Origin: Cryptosporangium phraense
Lineage (GTDB): Bacteria; Actinomycetota; Actinomycetes; Mycobacteriales; Cryptosporangiaceae
Direction: 5' to 3'
Length of the DNA: 64,000 nt
NCBI RefSeq assembly: GCF_006912135.1
Contig: NZ_VIRS01000021.1
Location: forward strand, 83,529-147,528
Shown piece after piece: positions 27,108 through 36,090 of the stretch. The notes beneath the pieces were generated by a model that did no database searches, had not been told where the DNA came from, and worked only from the letters and a program-made list of their open reading frames with translations. Position 1 is the first letter of the stretch. Every line of letters starts with the position of its first letter. A program made the translations under genes and the position numbers.

Positions 27108-29263
27108 GCGTCCCTATCCGTCCACTGACGATCTGCGGCCTGCTCGCGGGCATTGCCGGGCTCAGCTTTCACCGCGGGTTCGAGCTCGGGTCGCTGATCG
27201 CTCCGGTGCTCCTGGCCGCGGTCCTCCCGGTCGTCGCGGTCGGCGTTCAGTGCGTCCGGGGCCGGCCCGGACTCGTCGTCGGTGTGGTCGTCTCGGCGGC
27301 GCTGTGGCTGGTCGTCGTCACGGTCACGCTCTTCCGGCCGAGTGAGGGTGTCCCGACCCTCGCCGCAATGCGCGATCTCGGAGATGCCCTGCTACACGGC
27401 TGGTCCCGATTCCTGGACGTCTCCCTGCCGGCCCCGGCGCGACCCGACCTGCTCCTCGTCCCAGAAGTCCTCACCTGGTGTGCGGCGTCGTCGGCAGCCG
27501 GACTCGTCGTACGAACTCGCAGCCGCTTCGGCCCGGCGCTCCCGGCGGTCGGCGTGTTCGTCGTCGCAACTGTGCTCACGGTGCCGGGACCGGGGCCGGT
27601 CCTGATTTCGGCGGCGGCACTGGCCATCGGGGTCTGCCTCCTTGCGCTCAGCCGGTCCGAGAGTGTGCTGCCGGCGCCCGGCTTGCGGAGGCGGACGGCT
27701 CGGGCGCTGTCGGTCGGGGCCCCGTTGGTCGTCGCGTCGACGACGATCGTCCTTGCGGCCGGCTGGCTGCCTCTACCCGCGTCCACGCCGTACGACCCCC
27801 GCGACGCCGTCCGGACGCAGGTCGTCGGGCTGACCGAGAGCGACCCGTTGTCGCGCGCGCAGTCGTGGCTCTCCCAGCCGGGCCGGCCGCTGTTCACCGT
27901 GGCGTCGGAACGGCCTCGGAATCTCTCGCTCGCCGCGCTGAATCGATTCGACGGCGAGAGGTGGTCCTCGTCGGCCGAGTTCGTGTCGCCAGGACTGCGG
28001 CTCCCCGGAGCCGACCGGACGGCCGGCCCGACCGAACGGGTCCGGGAGACCATCACGGTTCAGGGGCTCGACGGCTCGCTCCTCCCGGCGACCAGCACCC
28101 CGATCGAGCTCGACGGCGTGCGACCGCGGGTGGACCCGGACAGCGGGACCCTGCTCAGTTCCGGGCCGCTAGGGCGCGGCCTGACCTACGCAGTGGTCTC
28201 GGATGTTCCGAAGCCGGTCTCGGCGCGGACACTGGCGTCGCTGCGAGAGGCCACCGACTCATCGGCCCGTTCCGCGGTCGCCCTGCCACCCGGGACGCCG
28301 TCGGCGCTCACCCTGCTGGCGCAGTACGCCACCCGGTCATCGAACGGTGCGTTTCAACGCGCCGCCGATCTCGAGGCCTACCTCCGGGCCAACTACCGCA
28401 ACAACCCGTCAGCGTCTCCGGGCGTCTCCTACGGACATCTGACCGAGTTCCTCGGGGGCTCCCACGGAGGGACCTCGGCGCAGTTCGCGGCGACCTTCGC
28501 TGTAATGGCCAGGTCTCTTCGGTTACCGACCAGGATCGTGGTCGGCTTCGTCCCCGGCACAACGGTGCCAGGGACGTCGCTCCGGCAGGTCCGCACGGAC
28601 GACGTACTCGTGTGGAACCAGGTCAAGTTCGCGGGCCTCGGATGGTTCTCGTTCTTTCCGACGCCGAACAAGTCCGCGCGGGAGAGCCCGGACGCCGCCG
28701 TGCTTCCCGCACCGGGCGAGACCGCGGCCCGGGCGGCGGCGGTGGCCGCGGCCCGCCGTCTGCCACCGGCGCATGCCCAGGCCAGGGCGCGAACCGGCGC
28801 CTTCGACGCCCCTGTTCATCGAGAGGCGCTCGTGGTATTGGCGTTCCTCGTCCCGCTCGCGCTGTACGTCGCGGTCATCGTCCTCGTGCCGGTTCTGCGG
28901 CGACATCGTCGACGGTCCACCGGGTCGGCTCGGCATCGGCTCGTCGGAGCCTGGTGGGACGGGCTGACCGAGCTGGACCGGACCGGCGCCCTCGTTCCTT
29001 CCTCGGCCACCGCGAGCGAGGTCGCCGTCCTCGGGGGCCGCACCTCTGCGGCGATCGGCCCGGTCTTCGCGCAGCTGGCTCGGGACGCGGACCGAGCGCT
29101 GTTCTCGAACGACCCGGTGTCCGCCGACCAGGCCGCGTCCGCGTGGGCTCGGGCCGACGAGATCCGAGCAGTCCTGCGCCGGGGCCAGAAACCGGGCGCA
29201 CGGCTCGGCTCGCGACTGTCGGTCCGCGCGCTGCGCATCCCGGCGGGGTGCCGGCATGACTGA
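27104..29263 (+). CDS. TgpA-like membrane protein with inactive transglutaminase domain
   Basis: The 719-residue protein has the TgpA/DUF3488 layout: five or six N-terminal membrane helices (residues about 8-220), an extracytoplasmic region with a transglutaminase-like domain (about 400-522), a last membrane helix (575-597) and a cytoplasmic tail. The domain is recognisable from FAATFAVMARSLRLPTRIVVG and GLGWFSFFPTP. The catalytic triad is gone: the Cys position is Ser458 (GGTSAQFA), the His position is Leu502 (DDVLVWNQV) and the Asp position is Phe518 (FFPTP instead of FDPTP). It is probably a binding protein rather than an enzyme. It overlaps DUF58 by four bases and the TIR gene by eight. 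Confidence 0.9.
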   Translation: MSVPIRPLTICGLLAGIAGLSFHRGFELGSLIAPVLLAAVLPVVAVGVQCVRGRPGLVVGVVVSAALWLVVVTVTLFRPSEGVPTLAAMRDLGDALLHGWSRFLDVSLPAPARPDLLLVPEVLTWCAASSAAGLVVRTRSRFGPALPAVGVFVVATVLTVPGPGPVLISAAALAIGVCLLALSRSESVLPAPGLRRRTARALSVGAPLVVASTTIVLAAGWLPLPASTPYDPRDAVRTQVVGLTESDPLSRAQSWLSQPGRPLFTVASERPRNLSLAALNRFDGERWSSSAEFVSPGLRLPGADRTAGPTERVRETITVQGLDGSLLPATSTPIELDGVRPRVDPDSGTLLSSGPLGRGLTYAVVSDVPKPVSARTLASLREATDSSARSAVALPPGTPSALTLLAQYATRSSNGAFQRAADLEAYLRANYRNNPSASPGVSYGHLTEFLGGSHGGTSAQFAATFAVMARSLRLPTRIVVGFVPGTTVPGTSLRQVRTDDVLVWNQVKFAGLGWFSFFPTPNKSARESPDAAVLPAPGETAARAAAVAAARRLPPAHAQARARTGAFDAPVHREALVVLAFLVPLALYVAVIVLVPVLRRHRRRSTGSARHRLVGAWWDGLTELDRTGALVPSSATASEVAVLGGRTSAAIGPVFAQLARDADRALFSNDPVSADQAASAWARADEIRAVLRRGQKPGARLGSRLSVRALRIPAGCRHD

Positions 29264-32018
29264 GCAATCGCCGCGTACGTACACCTACGACGCGTTCATC
29301 ACCTACAACGCGAGGGCGGACTCTGAGCTCGCCCCAGCCGTCCGGCGAGTTCTTCACCGGCTCGGCCGACCGTGGTACCGGCCGCGGGCTCTCCGAGTGT
29401 TTCTCGATACCGCCGAAATGGCCTTCGAGGAGAGTCTTCCAGTGGCGATCACCGAGGCCCTCCTCGATTCGCGCTACCTGATCCTGCTGGCCTGTCCGGA
29501 GTCAGCCGCGTCCGTCTGGGTCGGCAAAGAGACCGCGATCTGGCTCGAGCACCGCTCCGCCGCGGACATCGTCGTGGTCGTGACCGGCGAAGAGGAATTG
29601 GTCTGGGACGAGTCCGCGAACGTGCTGACCGGGCCGGCGCTCTCCGAGCCGGTCCGGACAGCGATCACCGCGCAGCCGCGGTGGGTCGACCTTCGCTGGG
29701 CCAAGCACGAGGAGCACGGCGCCGATCACCCGGGATTCCGGGACACGGTCGCCGAGATCGCCGCGCCGCTGCACGGCATGTCCAAGGTCCAGCTCGTGGG
29801 CGAGGACCTCCAGCAGCAGCGACGTTCCCGCCGCATCGTGCGGACCACGATCGCGGCGCTGGTCGCTCTCGTGCTCGTCATCGGTGGGCTGGCCCGGTAC
29901 GCGGTGGAGCAGCGTGACACCGCTCGCGGGCAGACCGCCCGCGCGGTGTCGCAGCGCGTCGCGGTCCGCTCCGACGAGGTTCGATCCACCGACCCGTCGC
30001 TCGCGGCGCAACTCGCGCTGGCGGCCTACCGAGGTTCGCCGACCACGGAAGCGGCGAGCAGCATGCTCACCGCGGTCAGCACGAGCCTGGACTCCCGCGC
30101 GCTCGGTCACGCGTCCGGGGTGACGGCGGTCGCGGTCAGCCCGGACGGCGCCGTCGTGGTGACCGGAGGACTCGACGACGCCCTCCGTTTCTGGGTGCGG
30201 GGACGTACTGGTGGGCTCACACTCGCCGCTCGGCGCACCGCCGGCGTGCTGGGAGTGTCGGGATTGACGTTCGCACCGACCGGCCGCCAGCTCGCCGTAA
30301 TCGGAACGACCGGGGTTCTGACGATGGTCGACGTCCGGGTTCCACGCCTGCCGGCCGTCGTGGCCACCGTGCGGACCCGACACGCCCAGATCTTCGACGT
30401 CGTGTCCGGCGCCGACGGCGTGGTGGCGACGGCGTCCAAGGACGGCACCGTTCTTCTCTGGGACGTCCGAACACCATCTCGCCCGATACTGCGTCACACG
30501 CTCTCCACCGGGCGGTACCTCGGTGGCATCGACCTGGCGGCGGACGGTCGCACCCTCGCCATCGCCTACCGCGGGGCGACGCCGAGGATCGAGCTGGTCG
30601 ACGTGGCCCGAGGCCGCACCACGAAGACGCTCCCGGTACCTGTTGACACGTCCGATGACGTGCTCGCCCGGTATTCCCCGGACGGTCACCAGTTGGCCGT
30701 GGTGTTCGACCACGCGTTCGGTGTGTTCGATCTCGCCGGTGCCAATCCCCGGTTCACGCCGCTGCCGACCGTGCACGCGGGCCAGATCACGGTTCTCCGG
30801 TTCAGTACCGACGGCAGCCGGATCGCGACCGGTTCGCAGGATCACCTGGTCGTGCTCTGGGATGCCCACCGGCTGCGCGCTCTCCTCAAGCTGGCGCATC
30901 CGGCCCTCGTCACCGACCTGGTGTTCGTGCCGGGGAGCACCACGGTGGTGACGGCGGCCGACGACGGCGCCGCGCGGGTCTGGGATCCTGATCGCCGACT
31001 CACCACGACCGAGACCGGACCGATCTGGGCCATGGCTCGCAGCGCCGACGGCCGCCTGCTCGCCGAGGCAGGGTCGGATCGGTCGGTCGTGCTGTGGCGG
31101 GTCGTGCCCGGGCGGCCGATCGTCGAGATCGGGCGGATCAGCGGCCTGCCCGGCCGGGTCGACTCGCTGGCTCCGACCCCCGACGGGCGCCGGGTCATCG
31201 TCCACTCGGCCGTGACCGAAACCAGCAGCCGCGTCCAGGTGTGGGACGTCAGTCATCCAGCGAGCCCGGCGCTGATCACCACGCTCGGCGTTCACGACGT
31301 CAGCGCGGTCGCGCTCAGCCCGGACGGCACCACCCTGGCGACCGGACACCATAACGGCGCCGTGCGCCTGTGGTCCGCGTCCGACCTGCGAGGCTCCGCG
31401 CCGAAACAGAGTCTCCTGCTGCCGCTCCGGTCATCACCGGTCTGGACCCTCAGGTTCAGCCCGGACGGCCGGCAGCTGGCGGCCGCGAGCAAGGAACGCG
31501 CGACGTACCTCTGGACGGTCGCCACGCCGGAGGCGTTTCCCCGAATGGTTCCGTCGGCCGACGATTCGGCGACGGCAGTCGCGTTCAGCCCGGACGGTAG
31601 ATACCTGGCGACCGGGGCACCCCAGCACGACGTCCAGATCTGGGACGTGGCGACCGCACCGTACCGCGGTCCGATCGCTACGCTCCACGGGCACACCGAC
31701 GGCATTTATGCGCTGGCGTTCAGCCCGGACGGACGGACTCTGGTGAGCGGCGGGCGCGATCACACCGTGATCGTCTGGGACGTCGCCGACCTACGGGCCC
31801 CGGCGCTCCGCGCCCGACTGACGTCACCGGGCGGTGAGGTGGCGGCGCTGGTGTTCCTCGACTCCCACACGGTGGCGGTCGCGGACCAGACCGTCCGGCT
31901 CGTGGAGACGAGCCTCGCCCGCGCGTCCAGTCTGGTCTGTGACTTGGCCGGGGACGGGCTGACCGCGGCCGAGTGGCGGGTCTACCTGCCCGAGTGGACG
32001 TACGACAAGCCGTGCTGA
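29256..32018 (+). CDS. TIR-transmembrane-WD40 repeat protein
   Basis: The 920-residue protein has three parts. Residues 8-180 are a TIR domain (YDAFITYNARADSELAPAVRR; YLILLACPESAASVWVGKE), including a WVGKE motif (Trp88, Glu92) that matches the WVHKE catalytic glutamate of SARM1-type NADases. Residues about 195-214 form a transmembrane helix after RRSRR. From about 285 to 900 come some thirteen WD40 blades (for example VTAVAVSPDGAVVVTGG; FDVVSGADGVVATASKDGTVLLWD). The end, LTAAEWRVYLPEWTYDKPC, is the C-terminal motif of actinobacterial membrane WD40 proteins. Positive residues flank both sides of the helix, so WD40 may be outside. It starts inside the previous gene. Confidence 0.93.
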   Translation: MTEQSPRTYTYDAFITYNARADSELAPAVRRVLHRLGRPWYRPRALRVFLDTAEMAFEESLPVAITEALLDSRYLILLACPESAASVWVGKETAIWLEHRSAADIVVVVTGEEELVWDESANVLTGPALSEPVRTAITAQPRWVDLRWAKHEEHGADHPGFRDTVAEIAAPLHGMSKVQLVGEDLQQQRRSRRIVRTTIAALVALVLVIGGLARYAVEQRDTARGQTARAVSQRVAVRSDEVRSTDPSLAAQLALAAYRGSPTTEAASSMLTAVSTSLDSRALGHASGVTAVAVSPDGAVVVTGGLDDALRFWVRGRTGGLTLAARRTAGVLGVSGLTFAPTGRQLAVIGTTGVLTMVDVRVPRLPAVVATVRTRHAQIFDVVSGADGVVATASKDGTVLLWDVRTPSRPILRHTLSTGRYLGGIDLAADGRTLAIAYRGATPRIELVDVARGRTTKTLPVPVDTSDDVLARYSPDGHQLAVVFDHAFGVFDLAGANPRFTPLPTVHAGQITVLRFSTDGSRIATGSQDHLVVLWDAHRLRALLKLAHPALVTDLVFVPGSTTVVTAADDGAARVWDPDRRLTTTETGPIWAMARSADGRLLAEAGSDRSVVLWRVVPGRPIVEIGRISGLPGRVDSLAPTPDGRRVIVHSAVTETSSRVQVWDVSHPASPALITTLGVHDVSAVALSPDGTTLATGHHNGAVRLWSASDLRGSAPKQSLLLPLRSSPVWTLRFSPDGRQLAAASKERATYLWTVATPEAFPRMVPSADDSATAVAFSPDGRYLATGAPQHDVQIWDVATAPYRGPIATLHGHTDGIYALAFSPDGRTLVSGGRDHTVIVWDVADLRAPALRARLTSPGGEVAALVFLDSHTVAVADQTVRLVETSLARASSLVCDLAGDGLTAAEWRVYLPEWTYDKPC

Positions 32019-32707
32019 TACCTCGCCGCGGACTCTCCGCCCTGATTCTGGTTCTCGCCACGGCAGTGATTCCGGGCGGAGCGGGCACGTCGCCGCACTT
32101 GCCGGCCAGGTACACCGATGCCCAGCAGACCGTCGACGCGGCCCGGACCGCCCTGCTCAGCACCGCCGGTGTGCGGGTCGTCGGCGTCGAGGAGTACCGA
32201 GGGCGCCGGATCGATGCCGACTACCGGTTCGGGCCGCACGAATGCCAGGCGTTCGGCCGGATGGAGGCCGGAGGCTGGGAGGTCCGCCGGGTCGACGGAA
32301 GCACGTTCGTCCGCGTCGATGCGGGCATGCTCGTCGCGAACGGGCTTCAGGACCGCGCCGCCGAGTTGGTCGGAGGACGATGGCTGCAGGTGACGGCCTT
32401 GGTGCCGAAACTCCCGGGTGCCGATGCGGTGACCCTGGACGGCCTCCTCCGGACGTTGCCGTTCGACGCGCTGCGCGGCGGGCGGGTGGTCCCGGTCGCG
32501 TTCCGGGGCGAGGCTACCGCGATGGTCGTCGCCTCCTCCGGCGCTTCCATGCTCGTCCATGTCGGGACCGATCCGTATCCGATCCGGATCGTGGTACCGG
32601 CTGCCGGTACCAGCTACGAGTTCCGGAGTTACGGCGAGGCTCCGCACGTCGTCGCTCCCGCTGATGCGTTCGACGTCACCGGTTTCCACGATGTCGATGG
32701 GAACTGA
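32012..32707 (+). CDS. Secreted LppX/LolA-like protein
   Basis: The 231-residue protein has a short signal peptide (VLIPRRGLSALILVLATAVIPGG) without a lipobox cysteine, so it is secreted or membrane-held rather than lipidated. The mature part has the LppX/LolA pattern of a half-barrel with helices: an AARTALLSTAGVRVVG helix-strand start, a lone YRFGPHECQA turn, GWEVRRVDGSTFVRVDA, and GGRWLQVTAL. Such folds carry hydrophobic or lipid ligands. The GTG lies seven bases inside the TIR gene, closing the six-gene run. No partner is known; ligand unknown. Confidence 0.7.
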   Translation: MLIPRRGLSALILVLATAVIPGGAGTSPHLPARYTDAQQTVDAARTALLSTAGVRVVGVEEYRGRRIDADYRFGPHECQAFGRMEAGGWEVRRVDGSTFVRVDAGMLVANGLQDRAAELVGGRWLQVTALVPKLPGADAVTLDGLLRTLPFDALRGGRVVPVAFRGEATAMVVASSGASMLVHVGTDPYPIRIVVPAAGTSYEFRSYGEAPHVVAPADAFDVTGFHDVDGN

Positions 32708-32820
32708 GTGGTGACGGGTCGGTCCGCGGCCCGGATCCCATGACACCAACCCGCAGCTCTTCGGCCCGGACCGGATCGATCTGTGGAAACGTCAGACCGG
32801 CCGCAACCCGGGAGGTCCGC

Positions 32821-34242
32821 ATGACCACTCCGCGCACCGTCACGATCGACGGCGCCGCCGTCGAGACCGCGAAACACTTCGACGTCGTCAACCCCGCCAC
32901 CGGTACCCCGTTCGCCGAGGCCCCGGCCATTTCCGAGAACCAGCTCGACGCGGCCGTCCGCGCCGCCGACGCCGCCTTCGGCACCTGGCGCCGCGACGAG
33001 GGCGTCCGCAGGCAAGCCCTCCTCGACGCCGCCGACGCGGTCGACAAGGCCCGCGACGAGCTGGCCGCGATCCTCACCACCGAGCAGGGCAAACCGCTCA
33101 AGGAGGCGGTCGCCGAGACGTACGCGGTCTCGATGTGGCTGCGCTACTACGCGTCCCTCGAGCTCGCCCCGGAGATCGTCCGCGACGACGCCAAGGGCTA
33201 CGCCGAGGTGCACCGCCGTCCGCTCGGCGTCGTCGGCGCGATCACGCCCTGGAACTTCCCGCTGACGCTGGCCATGTGGAAGATCGCGCCGGCGTTGCGG
33301 GCCGGCAACACCGTCGTCGTCAAGCCCTCGCCGTACACGCCGCTGGCCACGCTGAAACTCGGCGACGTCCTGCGCGACGTGCTGCCCCCGGGCGTCCTCA
33401 ACGTGATCAGTGGCCCGGACCCGCTGGGCGCGAGCCTGACCGCGCACCCGCTCGTCCGCAAGATCAGTTTCACCGGGAGCACCGCGACCGGGAAGAAGGT
33501 GGCGGCCGCGGCCGCGACCGACCTCAAGCGGGTCACGCTCGAGCTCGGCGGGAACGACCCGGCGATCGTCCTGCCGGACGCGCCGATCCAGAAGCTCGCG
33601 CACTCGCTGTTCTGGAGCGGTTTCATGAACAACGGCCAGGTCTGTCTGGCCGCGAAGCGGCTCTACGTGCACCGCGACCAGCACGACGACCTGGTCGACG
33701 CGCTGGCCGACCTGGCCCGGACCGTGCACGTCGACGAGGGCACGGCCGAGGGCGTCGAGCTCGGCCCGATCAACAACAAGATGCAGTTCGACCGCGTCTC
33801 CGGCCTGGTGGAGGATGCGATCGCGCAGGGCGCGACGGTCGCGGCCGGTGGCGCGCCGCTGGACCGCCCGGGGTACTTCTTCGCCCCGACGATCCTGACC
33901 GGTCTGTCGGACGGTGTCCGCATCGTCGACGAGGAACAGTTCGGTCCGGCCCTGCCGGTCCTGGTTTACGACGACGTCTCCGACGCCGTCGCCCGCGCGA
34001 ATCGCACCAGCTACGGCCTCACCGCCTCGGTCTGGTCGGACGATCCGGACGCCGCGGCGGCGATCGCCCTGGAGCTGGACGCCGGGCAGGTGACCGTGAA
34101 CTCGCACGGCACCGCGGTGACGCCGGATCTGCCGTTCGGCGGGCACAAGTCGAGCGGGATCGGCGTCGAGAACGGGCCGTGGGGGCTGCTCGGCTTCACC
34201 GAGATCCAGGTCCTGGCCGGGCCGTCCCGTCAGAAGGCCTGA
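32821..34242 (+). CDS. NAD(P)-dependent aldehyde dehydrogenase
   Basis: This 473-residue class I ALDH has the cofactor region GAITPWNFPLTLAMWK, the NAD-site SFTGSTATGKK, the general base in VTLELGGNDP and the catalytic cysteine in FMNNGQVCLAAKR. The C-terminal PFGGHKSSGIGVENGPWGLLGFTE is typical. It oxidises an aldehyde to the acid in the cytoplasm; the substrate is not deducible, though the sequence is near betaine/lactaldehyde-type enzymes. ATG 32821 follows GGGAGGTCCGC. It stands alone, separated from the TIR operon by 113 bases and ended by a 16-bp hairpin. Confidence 0.94.
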   Translation: MTTPRTVTIDGAAVETAKHFDVVNPATGTPFAEAPAISENQLDAAVRAADAAFGTWRRDEGVRRQALLDAADAVDKARDELAAILTTEQGKPLKEAVAETYAVSMWLRYYASLELAPEIVRDDAKGYAEVHRRPLGVVGAITPWNFPLTLAMWKIAPALRAGNTVVVKPSPYTPLATLKLGDVLRDVLPPGVLNVISGPDPLGASLTAHPLVRKISFTGSTATGKKVAAAAATDLKRVTLELGGNDPAIVLPDAPIQKLAHSLFWSGFMNNGQVCLAAKRLYVHRDQHDDLVDALADLARTVHVDEGTAEGVELGPINNKMQFDRVSGLVEDAIAQGATVAAGGAPLDRPGYFFAPTILTGLSDGVRIVDEEQFGPALPVLVYDDVSDAVARANRTSYGLTASVWSDDPDAAAAIALELDAGQVTVNSHGTAVTPDLPFGGHKSSGIGVENGPWGLLGFTEIQVLAGPSRQKA

Positions 34243-34245
34243 CCG

Positions 34246-34281
34246 GCGCGGTGACGGCGGACGCGTCCGCCGTCACCGCGC
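34246..34281. terminator. Long perfect hairpin between ALDH and the kinase gene
   Basis: A 16-bp perfect stem (GCGCGGTGACGGCGGA and complement) with a CGCG loop follows the ALDH stop by three bases. It overlaps the last bases of the convergent kinase gene, so it can end transcription from both sides. Confidence 0.8.
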
Positions 34282-35433
34282 GGCAGCGATCGCCGGAGGC
34301 CCGGCCGGGACGCCGATCGGGAGCGAGACCTCGACGGCGTAGCCGCGGTCGCCGTCCGGGCCTGCGGTCAGGTGACCGCCCACGCTGGCCGCGCGTTCAC
34401 GCATGCCGACGAGTCCCCGGCCGGTCGAGAGTGCGCTGACCTGGCCGCCGGCCGGGACCTCGTTGCGCACCACGAGGTCCAGCGTCCCGGCGCACCACCC
34501 GATCCGGACCCGGATCGCCCGCTCGGGGTCGCCGTACCGGGTCGCGTTCGTCAACGCCTCCTGCACGATCCGGTACGCGCACAACCCGACGCCCGCATCC
34601 AGCGGCACCGGTGCGCCGTCCTCGGCCAGCACGACGCGGCGCCCGCTCAGCCGCACCTGCTCGACCAGCACCGGGACGTCCTCGATCCCGACCGGCGCGG
34701 ACGTGGGCTCGGGTCGGTCGTCGGACGGCGCCAGCACCGCGAGCATCCGGCGCAGCTCGACGACCGCCTGCTGCCCGAGCGTGCCGACCGCGTCGAGCGC
34801 GGTCTCGGCCCGGTCCTGGTCGACCCGCAGCACCCGGGCCGCTCCGGCCGACTGCAGCATCATCAGCGTCACCGTGTGGGCGACCACGTCGTGCAGGTCC
34901 CGGGCGATCCGGCGACGCTCGGCCTCCACCGCGTCGGCGGCCGCGCGCTCGGCGGCCAGCACCCGTTGCCTCCGGGTCCAGGCGACCCACCGTCCGGCGC
35001 CGAACACCGTGAGCGTCAGCAGCGACGAGAGCACGCCCGCGACGACCAGCGCGTCGGTCCGGTCGGCGGGCGCCGCCGACGCCCGCTCGGTGACCGCGGC
35101 GATCGCGACCGGGCCGGACATCGCGGCGAGCGCCAGGCCGGCCCGGAGCGGGCCGGTCCGGCTCGCGACCGTGTAGAGCGCGACCAGCAGGCCCAGCGTC
35201 GGCACGTACACCGGGGCCATCGCCCAGGCCAGCAGCGCGTGGCCGAGCAGGACCAGGAAGACGGTCCCGGGGAACCGGCGGCGCCAGACCAGCGCGGCGC
35301 AGCCGGCCGCCGCGAACAGCGGGACCCAGGGATCGGCGGCGGACCCGGTCGGCTGCCAGAACGCGGCCAGATCGAGGACGCACGCGCCACCTGCGAGCGC
35401 CGCGTCCAGCAGGAGGGGCCGGTTCGGTCTCAC
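34273..35433 (-). CDS. NarL-type sensor histidine kinase
   Basis: The 386-residue kinase has five or six membrane helices (residues about 8-165) without a clear periplasmic domain, then HisKA_3 (ERRRIARDLHDVVAHTVTLMM, His in DLHD) and a HATPase_c domain (AYRIVQEALTNATRYG, GRGLVGMRERAASVGG). It would phosphorylate the response regulator at 36091-36777. I start it at GTG 35433, which overlaps the stop of the preceding unknown gene (GTGA). Operon order: regulator, unknown protein, kinase. Confidence 0.92.
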   Translation of the reverse strand: MRPNRPLLLDAALAGGACVLDLAAFWQPTGSAADPWVPLFAAAGCAALVWRRRFPGTVFLVLLGHALLAWAMAPVYVPTLGLLVALYTVASRTGPLRAGLALAAMSGPVAIAAVTERASAAPADRTDALVVAGVLSSLLTLTVFGAGRWVAWTRRQRVLAAERAAADAVEAERRRIARDLHDVVAHTVTLMMLQSAGAARVLRVDQDRAETALDAVGTLGQQAVVELRRMLAVLAPSDDRPEPTSAPVGIEDVPVLVEQVRLSGRRVVLAEDGAPVPLDAGVGLCAYRIVQEALTNATRYGDPERAIRVRIGWCAGTLDLVVRNEVPAGGQVSALSTGRGLVGMRERAASVGGHLTAGPDGDRGYAVEVSLPIGVPAGPPAIAAAR

Positions 35434-35999
35434 AACCACCACAGCCCCCGGCACTCGCACTTCGGGCTGATCCGGCACCAGATGCCGCCGACCCCCGCGG
35501 CGGTGTCGCGGAGTTCGAACACCGGCCAGGTCGCCCGGGTGTCGATCTCCCGGTCCCGCACCGGGCCGAGCACGCCGGCCACCGGGAGCGTGCGGACGCC
35601 CTCGGGAACCGCGTCGGCGGCTTCCAGCGCGGTCCACAGGTCGGGGTCGACGCCCAGCGCGGTCTCGATCCGGGTGAGGTCGGTCCAGCGGTCGCTCGGG
35701 GTGAGCAACGACGGGTGGGTGAGTGTCAGCACCGCGACCTCGGTGCCGGGCGCGTTGTCGAGTCCGATCACGACGGCGGTCCTGATCCGCAGGCGCTCGA
35801 CCGTGCCCGGCCCGGACGACCCGGCCGCCGCCAGCAGCACCTCGAACGGGGTCGAGTCGTCGAGCCACCCGGTGGGCCCGGGTACGGCGACGGTGTCCGG
35901 CGACAGCAACACGCCGAACGTCACATGTCCGTCGATCGGGTCGGCGACGTGCGCTCTCTGAATAGAGACGACAGGTTCGCAATTATCACGGACCACCAT
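35430..35999 (-). CDS. Unknown protein between a response regulator and its kinase
   Basis: The 189-residue soluble protein has no recognised family. It is beta/alpha mixed with a long middle region (VAVLTLTHPSLL, TRIETALGVDPDLW) and a C-terminal Cys-rich tail GIWCRISPKCECRGLWWL, where three cysteines lie within eight residues, suggesting metal binding or disulfides. It starts at ATG 35999 behind AAGGAG and is coupled to the kinase by GTGA, so it is likely an accessory of this two-component system, perhaps its signal receiver. Confidence 0.7.
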   Translation of the reverse strand: MVVRDNCEPVVSIQRAHVADPIDGHVTFGVLLSPDTVAVPGPTGWLDDSTPFEVLLAAAGSSGPGTVERLRIRTAVVIGLDNAPGTEVAVLTLTHPSLLTPSDRWTDLTRIETALGVDPDLWTALEAADAVPEGVRTLPVAGVLGPVRDREIDTRATWPVFELRDTAAGVGGIWCRISPKCECRGLWWL

Positions 36000-36090
36000 G
36001 CGAAGGCTCCTTCTCAACCTTGCGAATGGGAGACCAGTGTGGAACGGAGCCGCCGCGAATGCCTACCGTGTATTCCCTGAAATTGCGCCG

